Below, in pieces: positions 28,377 through 37,859 of a DNA stretch of 64,000 bases. The position numbers were made by a program, and so were the translations under genes. The stretch's first letter is position 1, and each line of letters opens with the position of its first letter. The notes below the pieces were generated by a model. That model made no database searches, was not told the DNA's origin, and saw nothing but the letters and a program-made list of their open reading frames with translations. Origin of the DNA: Rouxiella badensis (GTDB taxonomy: Bacteria > Pseudomonadota > Gammaproteobacteria > Enterobacterales > Enterobacteriaceae); assembly GCA_026967495.1 (NCBI GenBank), contig CP114060.1:62001-126000 (forward strand), written 5' to 3'.

Positions 28377-29822
28377 TTATTTTTGTGAAACCGTGCTCTC
28401 ACTGCTCTGCGACGCCGTACGTGCGGCCTGCTCAGCCTGCTCGCGTTCCTGCTTCTGTAAAGTGCGGGTTAACAAAGCAGAATACAAGGGTTTACCGCCA
28501 AGAAACTGCGCCAGCAGCGTTGCGCCAAGACAGGTAATAATCATGGGCAGGATCAGCTGATAATTTTCAGTCATCTCGAGCACCAGAACGATACCGGTCA
28601 GCGGTGCACGTACCGTCGCCGCAAACAGAGCCCCCATGCCCGCAATCGCAAAGGTACCGGGTTGAATGCCGTATTCTGGGAACATCGCCGCCGCGGCCAT
28701 GCCAAATGCGGTACCGAGCAAGGTGCCGAGCGCCAGCATCGGCGCAAAAATACCGCCGGGTGCACCCGAAGAGAAGCACAGCAGGGTCGTCACGACGCGA
28801 GCAATGAAAATAAACAGCAGCGCGCCGAGCGAATAAGTCCCCGCAGCGGCCAGGGGGATCAGGCCAAAGCCACCGCCCGCCGCCTCAGGTTTGATGAGTC
28901 ACAGCAGGCCACACATGCCGCCAAGCAAACCGCCAATCAGCAGGATAGTCGGCAAACGCCCTCCGTGCAGGCGGGCAAACAGGTCCTGCATACGGAAAAT
29001 CAGCGCGTTAAAAAGGACGCCGACGATACCAAACACCATCCCCAGCACCAGATAAAGCCAGAAGGTTTGCAGCGAGACATTCGCAAGCACGCCGACGTTA
29101 ATCACCGCCCTCTCGCCGTTAAATAACCGATAAACGATGCTCGACATGATAACGCCGATAAACACCGCTTTAACCGAAATCAGGCTATAGCGAAACTGCA
29201 GGCGCATCTCTTCGATAATAAACAGGATCCCGGCGAGCGGTGCGTTGAAGGCGGCGGAAAGCCCGGCCGCTGCGCCGGTGGCCAACAGCGTGTGCCTCGC
29301 TTCGGCGCTGCGCATGCGGAAAATGTCCGCCAGCATTTTGCCGAGGTTAGCGCCCATCTGCACCGTTGGCCCTTCTCGCCCAAGCACCATGCCTGCGCCG
29401 AGCGTGCCCATGCCTCCCACAAACTTCACCGGAATCACTCGCCACCAGCGAACCGGTCGCAGTTCTTCCAGCGCCCCCTCAATCTCGGGAATGCCCGACC
29501 CGCTGGCCTCCGGCGCGAAACGCCGCACCAAATAGTAGCCGACCATTGCCAGCAGCGCCGAGACGATAAAGGTCAATGGCCAAAGCAACCAGACGTGTCC
29601 GCTGACCGTGCCAAGCCCGGAGAGCCTGACGTGCTGCACCCAATCGACGGCCTTTTCGAAGGCCACGCCGAGCAGGCCCGCGACGATACCCACCAGTGCC
29701 GCGACGATAAGGATAGCCACCGGCGTCTTGTCGCGACGCAAAAACTGACGCAGAACTTCGCTAGGGCGTCTGCGGGTCGGAAGGCCAGCTGCGGCGGGCC
29801 TCGGGTCTAAAGATTCGCTCAT
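28377..29822 (-). CDS. clcA: H+/Cl- exchange transporter ClcA, in-frame stop as sequenced
   Basis: ClcA exchanges two chloride ions for one proton across the inner membrane and supports extreme acid resistance. Family motifs are GSGIPEIEGAL (chloride-binding serine), GREGPTVQMG (gating glutamate), FIIEEMRLQF (proton glutamate) and SSGAPGGIFAP. From the ATG at 29820-29822 the product would be 481 residues. One in-frame TGA at 28899-28901 interrupts it, after GGMCGLL and before LIKPEAAGGGFG. E. coli has glycine at this place, so TGACTC probably stands for GGGCTC, the same motif damaged elsewhere. No frameshift is present, and the reading on both sides is fully conserved. Confidence 0.92.
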
Positions 29823-30061
29823 GGTGCTCTTTTCAGTGATTGGCAAAAGGATTCGGGGTAAAGATTTAATCATACAAATCATGATTTGAAGATGCATAAT
29901 ATCTTTCTTAACCGAATTGCTCACCTGCAAACATTTCATAACGACGCCATGTTCTCTAGAATAGAGCCTATCGCAAGGTCGCCCGCGAAGCGGCTTTTTC
30001 ACATGACTAATTTTGCTCGTACAGCCCGTATCTGGCTGCACAAAAATCCAGGAGCCTCTCA

Positions 30062-31343
30062 ATGAGTAAGTCAGAAAGTCTATTTACCCAAGCACAAACG
30101 CTGATCCCCGGGGGCGTGAACTCGCCGGTGCGCGCGTTTAACGGCGTGGGCGGTGTTCCACTGTTCATCGAACGCGCTGACGGTGCATTTTTATATGACG
30201 CGGACGGTAAGGCTTATATCGACTACGTGGGACTCATGGGGTCCGATGGTGCTGGGTCATAACAATGCCACTATCCGCGATGCGGTTATCGAAGCGGCGC
30301 AGCGCGGCCTAAGCTTCGGCGCGCCGACCGAGATGGAAGTCAAAATGGCCAGTCTGGTCACTGAACTGGTGCCAAGCATGGACATGGTTCGCATGGTGAA
30401 CTCCGGTACTGAGGCCACCATGAGCGCTATTCGTCTGGCACGCGGTTTCACCCATCGTGACAAAATCATCAAGTTTGAAGGCTGCTATCATGGTCACGCT
30501 GACTGCCTGCTGGTAAAAGCCGGTTCTGGCGCACTCACGCTAGGCCAGCCGAACTCACCGGGCGTGCCTGCTGACTTCGCCAAGCACACGCTGACCTGTA
30601 CCTATAACGATTTGGATTCTGTCCGTGCGGTGTTTGAACAATATCCGGACGACGTGGCCTGTATCATCGTTGAACCGGTCGCAGGCAACATGAACTGCGT
30701 GCCGCCACTGCCTGAGTTCCTGCCCGGCCTGCGTGCCCTGTGTGACGAGTTTGGCGCACTGCTTATCATCGATGAAGTGATGACCGGCTTCCGCGTGGCG
30801 CTGGGCGGCGCTCAGGAATACTACGGCGTGAAGCCTGACCTGACCTGCCTGGGTAAAATCATCGGCGGCGGTATGCCGGTGGGCGCGTTCGGCGGTCGTC
30901 ATGAAGTCATGCAGGCGCTGGCACCGACCGGCCCGGTTTATCAGGCAGGTACGCTGTCCGGTAACCCTATCGCCATGGCAGCCGGTCTGGCCTGTCTGAC
31001 CGAGGTTTCTCAGCCTGGCGTTCACCAGAAACTGACCGAGCTGACCACTCAGCTTGCCGAAGGCCTGAAGGCGGCGGCGGCGGCCGAAAATATTCCGTTT
31101 GTGGTTAACCACGTCGGCGGCATGTTTGGCCTGTTCTTCACCGAGCTGGAGGCCGTCACTTCTTATCAGGACGTGATGCAGTCAAACGTTGAGCGTTTCA
31201 AAAAGTTCTTCCACCTGATGCTGGAAGAAGGCGTTTATCTGGCACCGTCAGCGTTTGAAGCTGGCTTTATGTCTCTGGCTCACAGCCAGGAAAACATTCA
31301 GCACACTCTGGATGCAGCACGCCGCAGCTTCGCTAAACTTTAA
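30062..31343 (+). CDS. hemL: Glutamate-1-semialdehyde 2,1-aminomutase HemL, one frameshift as sequenced
   Basis: HemL isomerises glutamate-1-semialdehyde to 5-aminolevulinate for haem synthesis, using PLP. Motifs are LIPGGVNSPVRAF, MVNSGTEATMSAIRLAR, FEGCYHGHAD, IIDEVMTGFR and the PLP lysine in TCLGKIIGGGMPVGAFGG. An inserted base at 30229-30235 (GGGACTC for GGGCTC) breaks the frame between YIDYVG and SWGPMVLGHN. The corrected protein is 426 residues, exactly the E. coli length. Loss would cause 5-aminolevulinate auxotrophy, another reason to read this as an artefact. A strong terminator follows. Confidence 0.96.
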
Positions 31344-31364
31344 TTACTTTTACGCTTAGCATTC

Positions 31365-31407
31365 AGGGCCGGCAAGGGATTAATACCCTGCCGGCCCTGA
31401 TTTTTTC
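31365..31407 (+). terminator. Rho-independent terminator after hemL
   Basis: CAGGGCCGGC(A)AGGG and CCCTGCCGGCCCTG form a 14-bp stem with one bulged A, followed by ATTTTTT. It lies between the converging hemL and fhuB. Confidence 0.92.
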
Positions 31408-31433
31408 TGATTACGCGCTGAGTTAATGCTGAT

Positions 31434-33422
31434 TTATGACGCCTGTTTACGCAGCAGATAGATAAAGTATGGCGCGCCGATAAAGGTCGCCAGCAGCCCG
31501 GCCGGGATCTGGTTCGGGAAGAAAATCATTCGTCCACACCAGTCTGCCAGCACCATCAGCAACCCACCCAACACGCTGGCCACCATCCATTGAGCCATTG
31601 CCCGCCTGAAGCCGAGCATGCGCGCCATGTGCGGAGCCATCAGCCCAATAAAGCTCAACGGCCCTACCGATAACGTCGCCAGTGCGGTCATGACCGCCGC
31701 CAATGCCAGCAGCGCCATGCGGGTGGGCACCAACGCCACCCCCATCGAACGCCCCGTCACACCGCCGAGCGGCAAGATGCTCATCCAGCGGCGACACAGC
31801 GGCACCAGCAGCAGCAACATCACAGTAATGATGCCCGTGCGCCACGCCTGTTCTGCCGTCACCGCATAGGTCGAGCCAGATATCCACGACAGCAGGTCAC
31901 CCATGCGCGGATCGCCGCTGGCCAACAGCAGGACCAGAACAGTGTTGAAGGCGGTGCTTAACGCCACGCCGGTCAGCAGCATGCGCTCCGGTGAGAACTG
32001 ACGAAATCCCGAGATAAGCATGATAACCAGCAGCGTCAATCCGGCCCCGAGGCTCCCCGCCGGGAGTAACCATGCAAAGGCATCGCCAGGCACCAGAAAC
32101 AGCATTATCACCACGCCAAACGCGGCACCGGAGCTAATCCCCAAGACTTCCGGGCTGGCCATCGGGTTACCGGTCAGCTTCTGGATTATCACCCCGGAAG
32201 ACGCCAGCATTGCCCCCGCTGCCAGTGCAGCAAAGATGCGCGGCCCACGCCACGGCAGCAGCAGATCGAGCGGATGTCCCATCGACCAGTGCCAGCCCTG
32301 TGCGTTGCGCCCAAAGCAGAATGCCACCACAAGACCTGCCAGCATTAGCCCGGCCGCCAGCACCATCCAGCGCAGCAGATGTTGACGTTCTTTGGGAATG
32401 TGGTCGCCCTGATTCATCGGTGGCGGCACGGCGTGGGTGCGCAGACGCGGCAGCAGCCACAGTAGAATAGGCGCGCCAACCAGCGCCGTTGCTGCGCCGG
32501 TCGAGACCTCAAACCAGACGCCGGACAGCCACATGACGATTTGGTCGGTAAGCCACAGCAGCAAGGCACCCAGCAGCGGAGCCAGAATCAACCGCGATTT
32601 CAGGCGACGCGCGCCGAGAATTTTTGCCAGCAGCGGCGCAAAAAGGCCAATAAAGCCGATAATTCCCACCGCATTGACCAACTGGGCACTGAGCAAAATG
32701 GCCAATCCGAGCACTGCCAGCCGCGCCGCCGACAGCCCTAACCCCAGATTACGGGCAACGCCGTCGTCCAGCCCCAAAAGCGTCATTGGGCGTTGCAGCA
32801 CAAATGCCAGCAGCCAGACCCCCACCACGCGCGGCAGCAGGAAACCCGCCGTGCTCCAGTCCTGCTGGTTAAGCGAACCGGTGCTCCACAGGTACAGGCT
32901 TTGCAGCTGCTGATAGTTAAATAACCCCAACAAACTGCTCACCGCGCCGCAGTAAAGGCCAACCACCAGACCCGCGAGGATAAGCGTGACCGGAGACATT
33001 CTTTTGCCCCAGGCAATGCCAAACACCAGCCCGCCAACCACAATCGCTCCGGCCATCGCCGCGAACTGCTGAGTCACTTCACCACCGGGCAAGCTCCACA
33101 ACGTCGCGACCGTCAGCCCAAGCTGCGCTCCGGCAGAGACGCCGAGCGTCGAGGGTTCGGCGAGCGGATTACGCAACACCTGCTGAAACAGCAGGCCCGC
33201 CAGCCCGAGACCGGCTCCGGCCAACAGCGCCACCGCAGAGCGCGGCAATAGGCTGTAATGAAACAGCATCTGACCCACATTATCGATATTTGGCTGCCAC
33301 AGCGCCTCGCGCCACTGGGCGAAGGGCAGCTGTTGATACAGGTTATAAAGACTAAGCAAAGCACAGACAAAGGTGAGCGAAATTAACAGGACCAGCGTCT
33401 GGCTAACGGAACGGCGGTTCAT
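31434..33422 (-). CDS. fhuB: Ferric hydroxamate ABC transporter permease FhuB
   Basis: FhuB is the inner-membrane channel for ferric hydroxamate siderophores. It is a natural fusion of two BtuC/FecCD-type permease halves, visible as LFQQVLRNPLAEPSTLGVSAGAQ in the first and IIQKLTGNPMASPEVLGISSGAA in the second, with about 20 hydrophobic helices. I chose the ATG at 33420-33422 (MNRRSVSQ), which overlaps the fhuD stop as ATGA, over a frame extension 42 codons longer. The length is 662 residues. It is the last gene of fhuACDB. Confidence 0.97.
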   Translation of the reverse strand: MNRRSVSQTLVLLISLTFVCALLSLYNLYQQLPFAQWREALWQPNIDNVGQMLFHYSLLPRSAVALLAGAGLGLAGLLFQQVLRNPLAEPSTLGVSAGAQLGLTVATLWSLPGGEVTQQFAAMAGAIVVGGLVFGIAWGKRMSPVTLILAGLVVGLYCGAVSSLLGLFNYQQLQSLYLWSTGSLNQQDWSTAGFLLPRVVGVWLLAFVLQRPMTLLGLDDGVARNLGLGLSAARLAVLGLAILLSAQLVNAVGIIGFIGLFAPLLAKILGARRLKSRLILAPLLGALLLWLTDQIVMWLSGVWFEVSTGAATALVGAPILLWLLPRLRTHAVPPPMNQGDHIPKERQHLLRWMVLAAGLMLAGLVVAFCFGRNAQGWHWSMGHPLDLLLPWRGPRIFAALAAGAMLASSGVIIQKLTGNPMASPEVLGISSGAAFGVVIMLFLVPGDAFAWLLPAGSLGAGLTLLVIMLISGFRQFSPERMLLTGVALSTAFNTVLVLLLASGDPRMGDLLSWISGSTYAVTAEQAWRTGIITVMLLLLVPLCRRWMSILPLGGVTGRSMGVALVPTRMALLALAAVMTALATLSVGPLSFIGLMAPHMARMLGFRRAMAQWMVASVLGGLLMVLADWCGRMIFFPNQIPAGLLATFIGAPYFIYLLRKQAS

Positions 33423-34330
33423 ACGGGCTTCCCAAGAGTTGCCGATAAAATATGGCAAAAACGCATGGCGCAAAGCGTAGCACCATAGAACCAGACGGCG
33501 GGCACAACGCTGAGCTGGTTTTGACGGACAAACGGCAGCGACTGCCACAGCGGGGTTTTCGCCACTTCGGCCAGTATGCCTTCGCTGCCGTGGTCAAAGC
33601 ACAGGGCACGAGCGTTGTTAATCGACGCCAGTCGCTCGATACCAACGGTCACGCTGCCCCAGTAGTTACGCTCACCGTTCCAGGCGTTGGTCAGTCCCAC
33701 GTCGCTCATCACCTCCTGCAACAGACTGCCTTCACCAAAGATAAGCACATGGCGTTTATCAAGAAACGAGAACAACAGCACCGGCCGTTCGGCGGCTGAT
33801 TTCAGGCTCTCGCGAGTCTGCGTCAGCACCTGCTGATACTGCGCCAGATGTCGTTCGGCCCGGTCCTGCAAACCGAGAAAATCGGCCAGTTTATTCAGCG
33901 AATGAATGGCCTGTTGCAGCGGATGCCCCGAACCATCGTTGGCCGTGACGCTTAGCACCGGGCCAATTAACTCGAGCTGGCTGGCCTTCGGACCATAGCC
34001 CTGAGAAATCACCAACAGCGACGGATTCATCTGTTGCATCAATTCCATATTGGGCGCGGTGCGCTGCCCTATCTCAATGACAGACGGCGCAAGCTGCGGC
34101 TCTTTCACCCATAGGCCGTAGTTATGGATATCCGCGACGCCCATCGGCATAACGCCGAGTGCAATCAGCAGTTCGACAGGCAGCCACTCGAGAGCAATGA
34201 TACGGTCGAGGTCGGTATGACCTTTTGACGAATTCGGGGAGGCGCTCAACGCAGGAAAAGCGAACATCAGCGGAGCCAGCGCCATCGCCTGTAACAGTCG
34301 ACGGCGGGATAAGTTATTAAAATCAATCAT
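33419..34330 (-). CDS. fhuD: Ferric hydroxamate-binding periplasmic protein FhuD
   Basis: FhuD captures ferrichrome-type siderophores in the periplasm and docks on FhuB. The 303 residues begin with a twin-arginine-style leader (LSRRRLLQAMALAPL), as in E. coli FhuD. The mature protein shows DRIIALEWLPVELLIALGV, SLLVISQGYGP and the C-terminal VPAVWFYGATLCAMRF. The stop overlaps the fhuB start by four bases. The frame is intact. Confidence 0.96.
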   Translation of the reverse strand: MIDFNNLSRRRLLQAMALAPLMFAFPALSASPNSSKGHTDLDRIIALEWLPVELLIALGVMPMGVADIHNYGLWVKEPQLAPSVIEIGQRTAPNMELMQQMNPSLLVISQGYGPKASQLELIGPVLSVTANDGSGHPLQQAIHSLNKLADFLGLQDRAERHLAQYQQVLTQTRESLKSAAERPVLLFSFLDKRHVLIFGEGSLLQEVMSDVGLTNAWNGERNYWGSVTVGIERLASINNARALCFDHGSEGILAEVAKTPLWQSLPFVRQNQLSVVPAVWFYGATLCAMRFCHILSATLGKPV

Positions 34331-34383
34331 TCCTGACCAATCCGCACATTAATTGGAGTTGCAACAAGATTGCAAGTGAATGA

Positions 34384-34460
34384 AACCCGATGCGCTTACT
34401 CATGTATGCGATTCGGGTAAGTGAGCGCAGAAAGCGCCGCTGCGGCTTCAAGTAAGAAGC
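34384..34460. repeat. Diverged REP-like palindromic element between fhuC and fhuD
   Basis: The stretch has GCTTACTCATGTA, then CGGGTAAGTGAGCGCAG, a GCGCCGCTGCGGCTTCAAG tail and AAGAAGCGG. It follows the same plan as the elements at 3651-3752 and 10302-10546 (palindrome around a short loop, then a GC-rich tail), but is clearly diverged. Confidence 0.4.
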
Positions 34461-34464
34461 GGAT

Positions 34465-35277
34465 TCAGTAGACAAAACTGACCGGTGCTCCGCCTGCGGG
34501 ATGAGGCAGCGTTCCCATCGGAATGCCGTAAACTTTTTCCAGCACGTCCCCCTGCATCATCTCGATCGGGCTGCCCTCGGCAATCATCTCTCCGCCGCGC
34601 AACGCCATCAGGCGATCGCAATAGCGTGCGGCCATATTGATATCGTGCAATACGGCGATGACGGTGAGGCCTTTTTGGTGACTAAGGCGTTGAATTAATG
34701 CCAGTACTTCAACCTGATGAGCGATATCCAGTGCGGAGGTAGGTTCGTCGAGCAGCAGGCAGCGGCTATCCTGTGCCACCATCATCGCCAGCCAGGCGCG
34801 CTGACGTTCCCCGCCAGAGAGACTGTCAACCAGACGTTGGGCAAAAGGCTTAAGCCCGACCAGTTCGATGGCCTCGTCGACCTTCTCTCTGTCCTGCAAA
34901 CGAAAACGCCCCAAAGCGCCGTGCCACGGGTAGCGGCCGATAGCCACCAGCTCTTGCACCGTCATGCCTTCTGCGGCGGGAAGCTGCTGCGGGAGGTACG
35001 CCACCTGACGGGCAAAGGCCTTGCTTTCCCACCGTTCGACCGGTTTTTCATTCAACAGCACCTGCCCGGAGGTGGCAGGCTGGTGTCGGCCCAGCATCTT
35101 AAGCAGTGTAGATTTACCGGAACCGTTGTGGCCTATCAGCCCGCAGACTTTCCCCTGCGGAAAGGTTAGAGAAAGCGGTGACAGCAAGGTGCGTCCCGGT
35201 ACGGTGAAACTTACGCGATCGAGGCGATAAACGCTGTCGGTAAGCCCCTGTGGTGGTTCTACATTGGCAGTTTTCAT
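34465..35277 (-). CDS. fhuC: Ferric hydroxamate ABC transporter ATPase FhuC
   Basis: FhuC energises FhuB-mediated import of ferric hydroxamates. Walker A is GHNGSGKSTLLK, the ABC signature is LSGGERQRAW, Walker B is CLLLDEPTSALD, and the switch histidine is in VIAVLHDINMA. The length is 270 residues, close to E. coli FhuC. It lies 72 bp downstream of fhuA and 134 bp upstream of fhuD. The latter gap is filled by a REP-like element, which may modulate expression between fhuC and fhuD. Confidence 0.97.
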   Translation of the reverse strand: MKTANVEPPQGLTDSVYRLDRVSFTVPGRTLLSPLSLTFPQGKVCGLIGHNGSGKSTLLKMLGRHQPATSGQVLLNEKPVERWESKAFARQVAYLPQQLPAAEGMTVQELVAIGRYPWHGALGRFRLQDREKVDEAIELVGLKPFAQRLVDSLSGGERQRAWLAMMVAQDSRCLLLDEPTSALDIAHQVEVLALIQRLSHQKGLTVIAVLHDINMAARYCDRLMALRGGEMIAEGSPIEMMQGDVLEKVYGIPMGTLPHPAGGAPVSFVY

Positions 35278-35349
35278 TTGTGGCCTATCGTTACGTTAAC
35301 CGGGCACGGCATTGGCCTGTACCCGGCTATGTTTTACGAAGAAAACCCG

Positions 35350-37572
35350 TTAGAAGCGGAAGGTGGCCGTCGCGACGATTTGACGGTCAGATCCCCAGTA
35401 GCAGGCATAGTCGCGATAACAGCTGGCAACGTACTCGCGGTTAAACAGGTTGTTGACATTGACACCGACGGAGGAGCCCGGCAGGCCAAAACGTCCCAGA
35501 TCGTATTTCACCAGTGCATCAACGAGTGCATAGCTCGCCACGTTGAAAGGTTTATTGGTGTTATCGCCAGTGGTGTAGAAACTGGACGTCGAGCCAACGT
35601 AACGGACACCGGAACCCACCGTAAGACCGCTAAGCGCAGACTCATGGAAGGTATAATCGGCCCACAGTGACGCCATGTTGCGCGGCACTTCAACCGGACG
35701 CTGACCCTGATATTCCGAATCGTGGGTGTATTTCGCGTCGGTGAAGGTGTAAGACGCGGTGACGTTAACGTTGGCATTAACGGCCGCCTTGGCCTCCAGC
35801 TCGACGCCGCGAGAACGGATCACGCCAGACTGTACGCTGAAACCTAGGTTTACAGGGTCAGCAGTCAGGTTATTGTCTTTTGTCAGCTGATAGACCGCGG
35901 CGGTCAGGCTGATTGGACGGTCATTGGGGATGTATTTTACCCCAGCTTCATACTGCTTGCCGACGGACGGTTTGAACGGCTTGGCATCGGCCGTCGCGCC
36001 TGGGGTCGGTTCAAACGACTCACTGTAGCTAAAGTAAGGTGAAATTCCATTGTCAAACAGGTAGTTCAGACCGCCGCGCCAGGTGAATCGGTGATCGGTA
36101 ATCGCCGCGGTATCGTTGGTGCTACGCGTCAGCGTTGAGGTTTTAGCGATGTCGTAACGAAGCCCTGCGGTCAGGATCCAGTGGTCCCATTCTGCCTGAT
36201 CCTGCGCATACAGGCCGGTTTGCTCCTGGCGATTCAAAATGTTGTAGGCGTAGTAAAGATTGCTCTTGTCGTTGCCATACTGCGGGGCCAGCATATCCAG
36301 GTCAGACGCGGTGCCGTAGTCCGCATCGATGTCATTGCGCATGCGCATGTAATCAACGCCCAACAGCAGCGTATGATCGACAGCGCCGGTGGCAAACTTA
36401 GCCTGCGCCTGCGTGTCCACGTCGAAGTTGCTCAGGTTCTCGTTGGACTGCACATAGGCGCGGTTAAGCGTGCCCGGTGCAGTGTAGCCCGTACCATAGA
36501 AACCGATGTACTGCGTTTGCAGCTTGGTGTAGCGCAGGTTCTGGCGCACGGTCCAGGTATCGTTGAATTCATGACTGAAGCTGTAGCCCACCATTTTTTG
36601 GTTGCGCGACATCTTGTTGACCGCTTCACCGTCGTTGAAATTGGTTGGCAGCTTGTGCGCATTGCCCGCAGCATCGTAATAAGGGACCACGGTCCCCTGG
36701 CGCGGCAACCAGCCATAGAAGCCCAGATACGGGTCGTTCTGGAAGTTGCTCAGGAAGGTGAATTCGGTTTTATCATCTGGACGCCAGCTGAACGACGGCG
36801 CGATGGAATAGCGTTTTTCTTTCGCCATCTCCTGCTGTGAATCCTGGCTGTGCGCCACGCCGGTCAAACGATAGGACCAAACGCCCGCGTCGTCGATGGC
36901 GTCACTGAAGTCGAAACCGGTTTGATAGAGGTTATCGTTGCCCATCTTGAACTGGATTTCGTGCAGCGGCTCGGTAGTTGGACGCTTGCTGACCATGGCA
37001 ATGACGCCACCCGGATTGCTCTTACCGTATAAAACGGAAGACGGGCCGCGCAGCAGCTCTACGCGCTCCAGCATGTAAGGGTCCATCGCGACTTCAGAGT
37101 AGTTGTCCCCCTGTAATTTAATGCCATCCAGATACTGATTAGTATTCACCGAGGTAAAGCCACGAATTTCGACCGCGTCGATGGTGTTTGAGCTACCGCG
37201 GCTGGCGAAAACGCCCGGCGCATAGTTCAGCGCCTGTTTGACCGTGGTCGGTTGGCGCGTGTCCATCTCTTCACGGGTCACGACCGAAATAGACTGGGGT
37301 GTCTTGACTATTGGCGTATCGGTCTTGGTCCCCGTCGCGCTTTGTTTGGCTACGATAGTGGGCGCAGGTCCCCAGGCAGACTCTTGAACCACGTTCGATG
37401 CGCTATCGCCAACCACAGTGATGGTGTCGTTTTTTGACGCATTGGCCGTGGTTTGGGCGGCAGAAGCCTGAAAAGCAAAGCCCGCTAACGCGGCGGCCAC
37501 GGTTAACGCGAGTTTGTTAGGAATAAAAAGTATTGGGCAGTTTTTCACTGAAGACGTACGCATAAGTGCCAT
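35350..37572 (-). CDS. fhuA: Ferrichrome outer-membrane TonB-dependent receptor FhuA
   Basis: FhuA imports ferrichrome across the outer membrane using TonB energy and is a common phage receptor. After a signal peptide (LALTVAAALAGFAFQASA) comes the TonB box NDTITVVGD. The plug domain follows (PQSISVVTREEMD, QALNYAPGVFASRG, RVELLRGPSSVLYGKSNPGG), then a 22-strand barrel with FTWRGGLNYLFDNGISPYFS and the C-terminal aromatic signal VATATFRF. The length is 740 residues against 747 in E. coli. QESAWGPAPTI and KRPTTEPLHE mark it as FhuA rather than another receptor. A Fur box precedes it, and it heads fhuACDB. Confidence 0.95.
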   Translation of the reverse strand: MALMRTSSVKNCPILFIPNKLALTVAAALAGFAFQASAAQTTANASKNDTITVVGDSASNVVQESAWGPAPTIVAKQSATGTKTDTPIVKTPQSISVVTREEMDTRQPTTVKQALNYAPGVFASRGSSNTIDAVEIRGFTSVNTNQYLDGIKLQGDNYSEVAMDPYMLERVELLRGPSSVLYGKSNPGGVIAMVSKRPTTEPLHEIQFKMGNDNLYQTGFDFSDAIDDAGVWSYRLTGVAHSQDSQQEMAKEKRYSIAPSFSWRPDDKTEFTFLSNFQNDPYLGFYGWLPRQGTVVPYYDAAGNAHKLPTNFNDGEAVNKMSRNQKMVGYSFSHEFNDTWTVRQNLRYTKLQTQYIGFYGTGYTAPGTLNRAYVQSNENLSNFDVDTQAQAKFATGAVDHTLLLGVDYMRMRNDIDADYGTASDLDMLAPQYGNDKSNLYYAYNILNRQEQTGLYAQDQAEWDHWILTAGLRYDIAKTSTLTRSTNDTAAITDHRFTWRGGLNYLFDNGISPYFSYSESFEPTPGATADAKPFKPSVGKQYEAGVKYIPNDRPISLTAAVYQLTKDNNLTADPVNLGFSVQSGVIRSRGVELEAKAAVNANVNVTASYTFTDAKYTHDSEYQGQRPVEVPRNMASLWADYTFHESALSGLTVGSGVRYVGSTSSFYTTGDNTNKPFNVASYALVDALVKYDLGRFGLPGSSVGVNVNNLFNREYVASCYRDYACYWGSDRQIVATATFRF

Positions 37573-37609
37573 TATTATTCTCTGGAGATGTTTGAATGGG
37601 AATAGAAAC

Positions 37610-37628
37610 GATAATTATTATTATAAAC
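37610..37628 (-). promoter_or_regulatory. Fur box upstream of fhuA
   Basis: GATAATTATTATTATAAAC closely resembles the Fur consensus GATAATGATAATCATTATC and lies 38 bp upstream of the fhuA start. It implies iron repression of fhuACDB. Confidence 0.75.
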
Positions 37629-37779
37629 ATCGCATGATATGCGGAACGGTAAGGAAACTGCAAGGGCATTTACTTTTGGCGGCCTGCGGGCAAATTAAAG
37701 CCGTCCCTGCAATGTTTAGGGTCAAGCAAGCAGTTGATACCTGATAAGTAAAGCCGTAAGGGCCGGTCGGAAAAAGAAT

Positions 37780-37808
37780 AAAAAAAGCGCGATTTTCATC
37801 GCGCTTTA
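37780..37808 (-). terminator. Rho-independent terminator after mrcB
   Basis: AAAGCGCGAT (37784-37793) and ATCGCGCTTT (37798-37807) form a perfect 10-bp stem with a 4-base loop. The minus strand continues into UUUUUUAUUC. Confidence 0.92.
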
Positions 37809-37859
37809 TAAATCAGGAAGTTGCTGTTAATGACTTGGCCTAAAATAGCCCTGTCAGCC

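Noticed and set aside
30229..30235. Programmed ribosomal frameshifting or recoding at GAGCTC/GGGCTC-like sites
   Set aside because: No slippery heptamer plus pseudoknot pattern, inserted bases vary, and the affected genes are unrelated and not recoded in relatives as far as I know.
35278..35349. CCGGG/CCCGG hairpin between fhuA and fhuC as an attenuator
   Set aside because: Only five paired bases around a long loop, and no U run.
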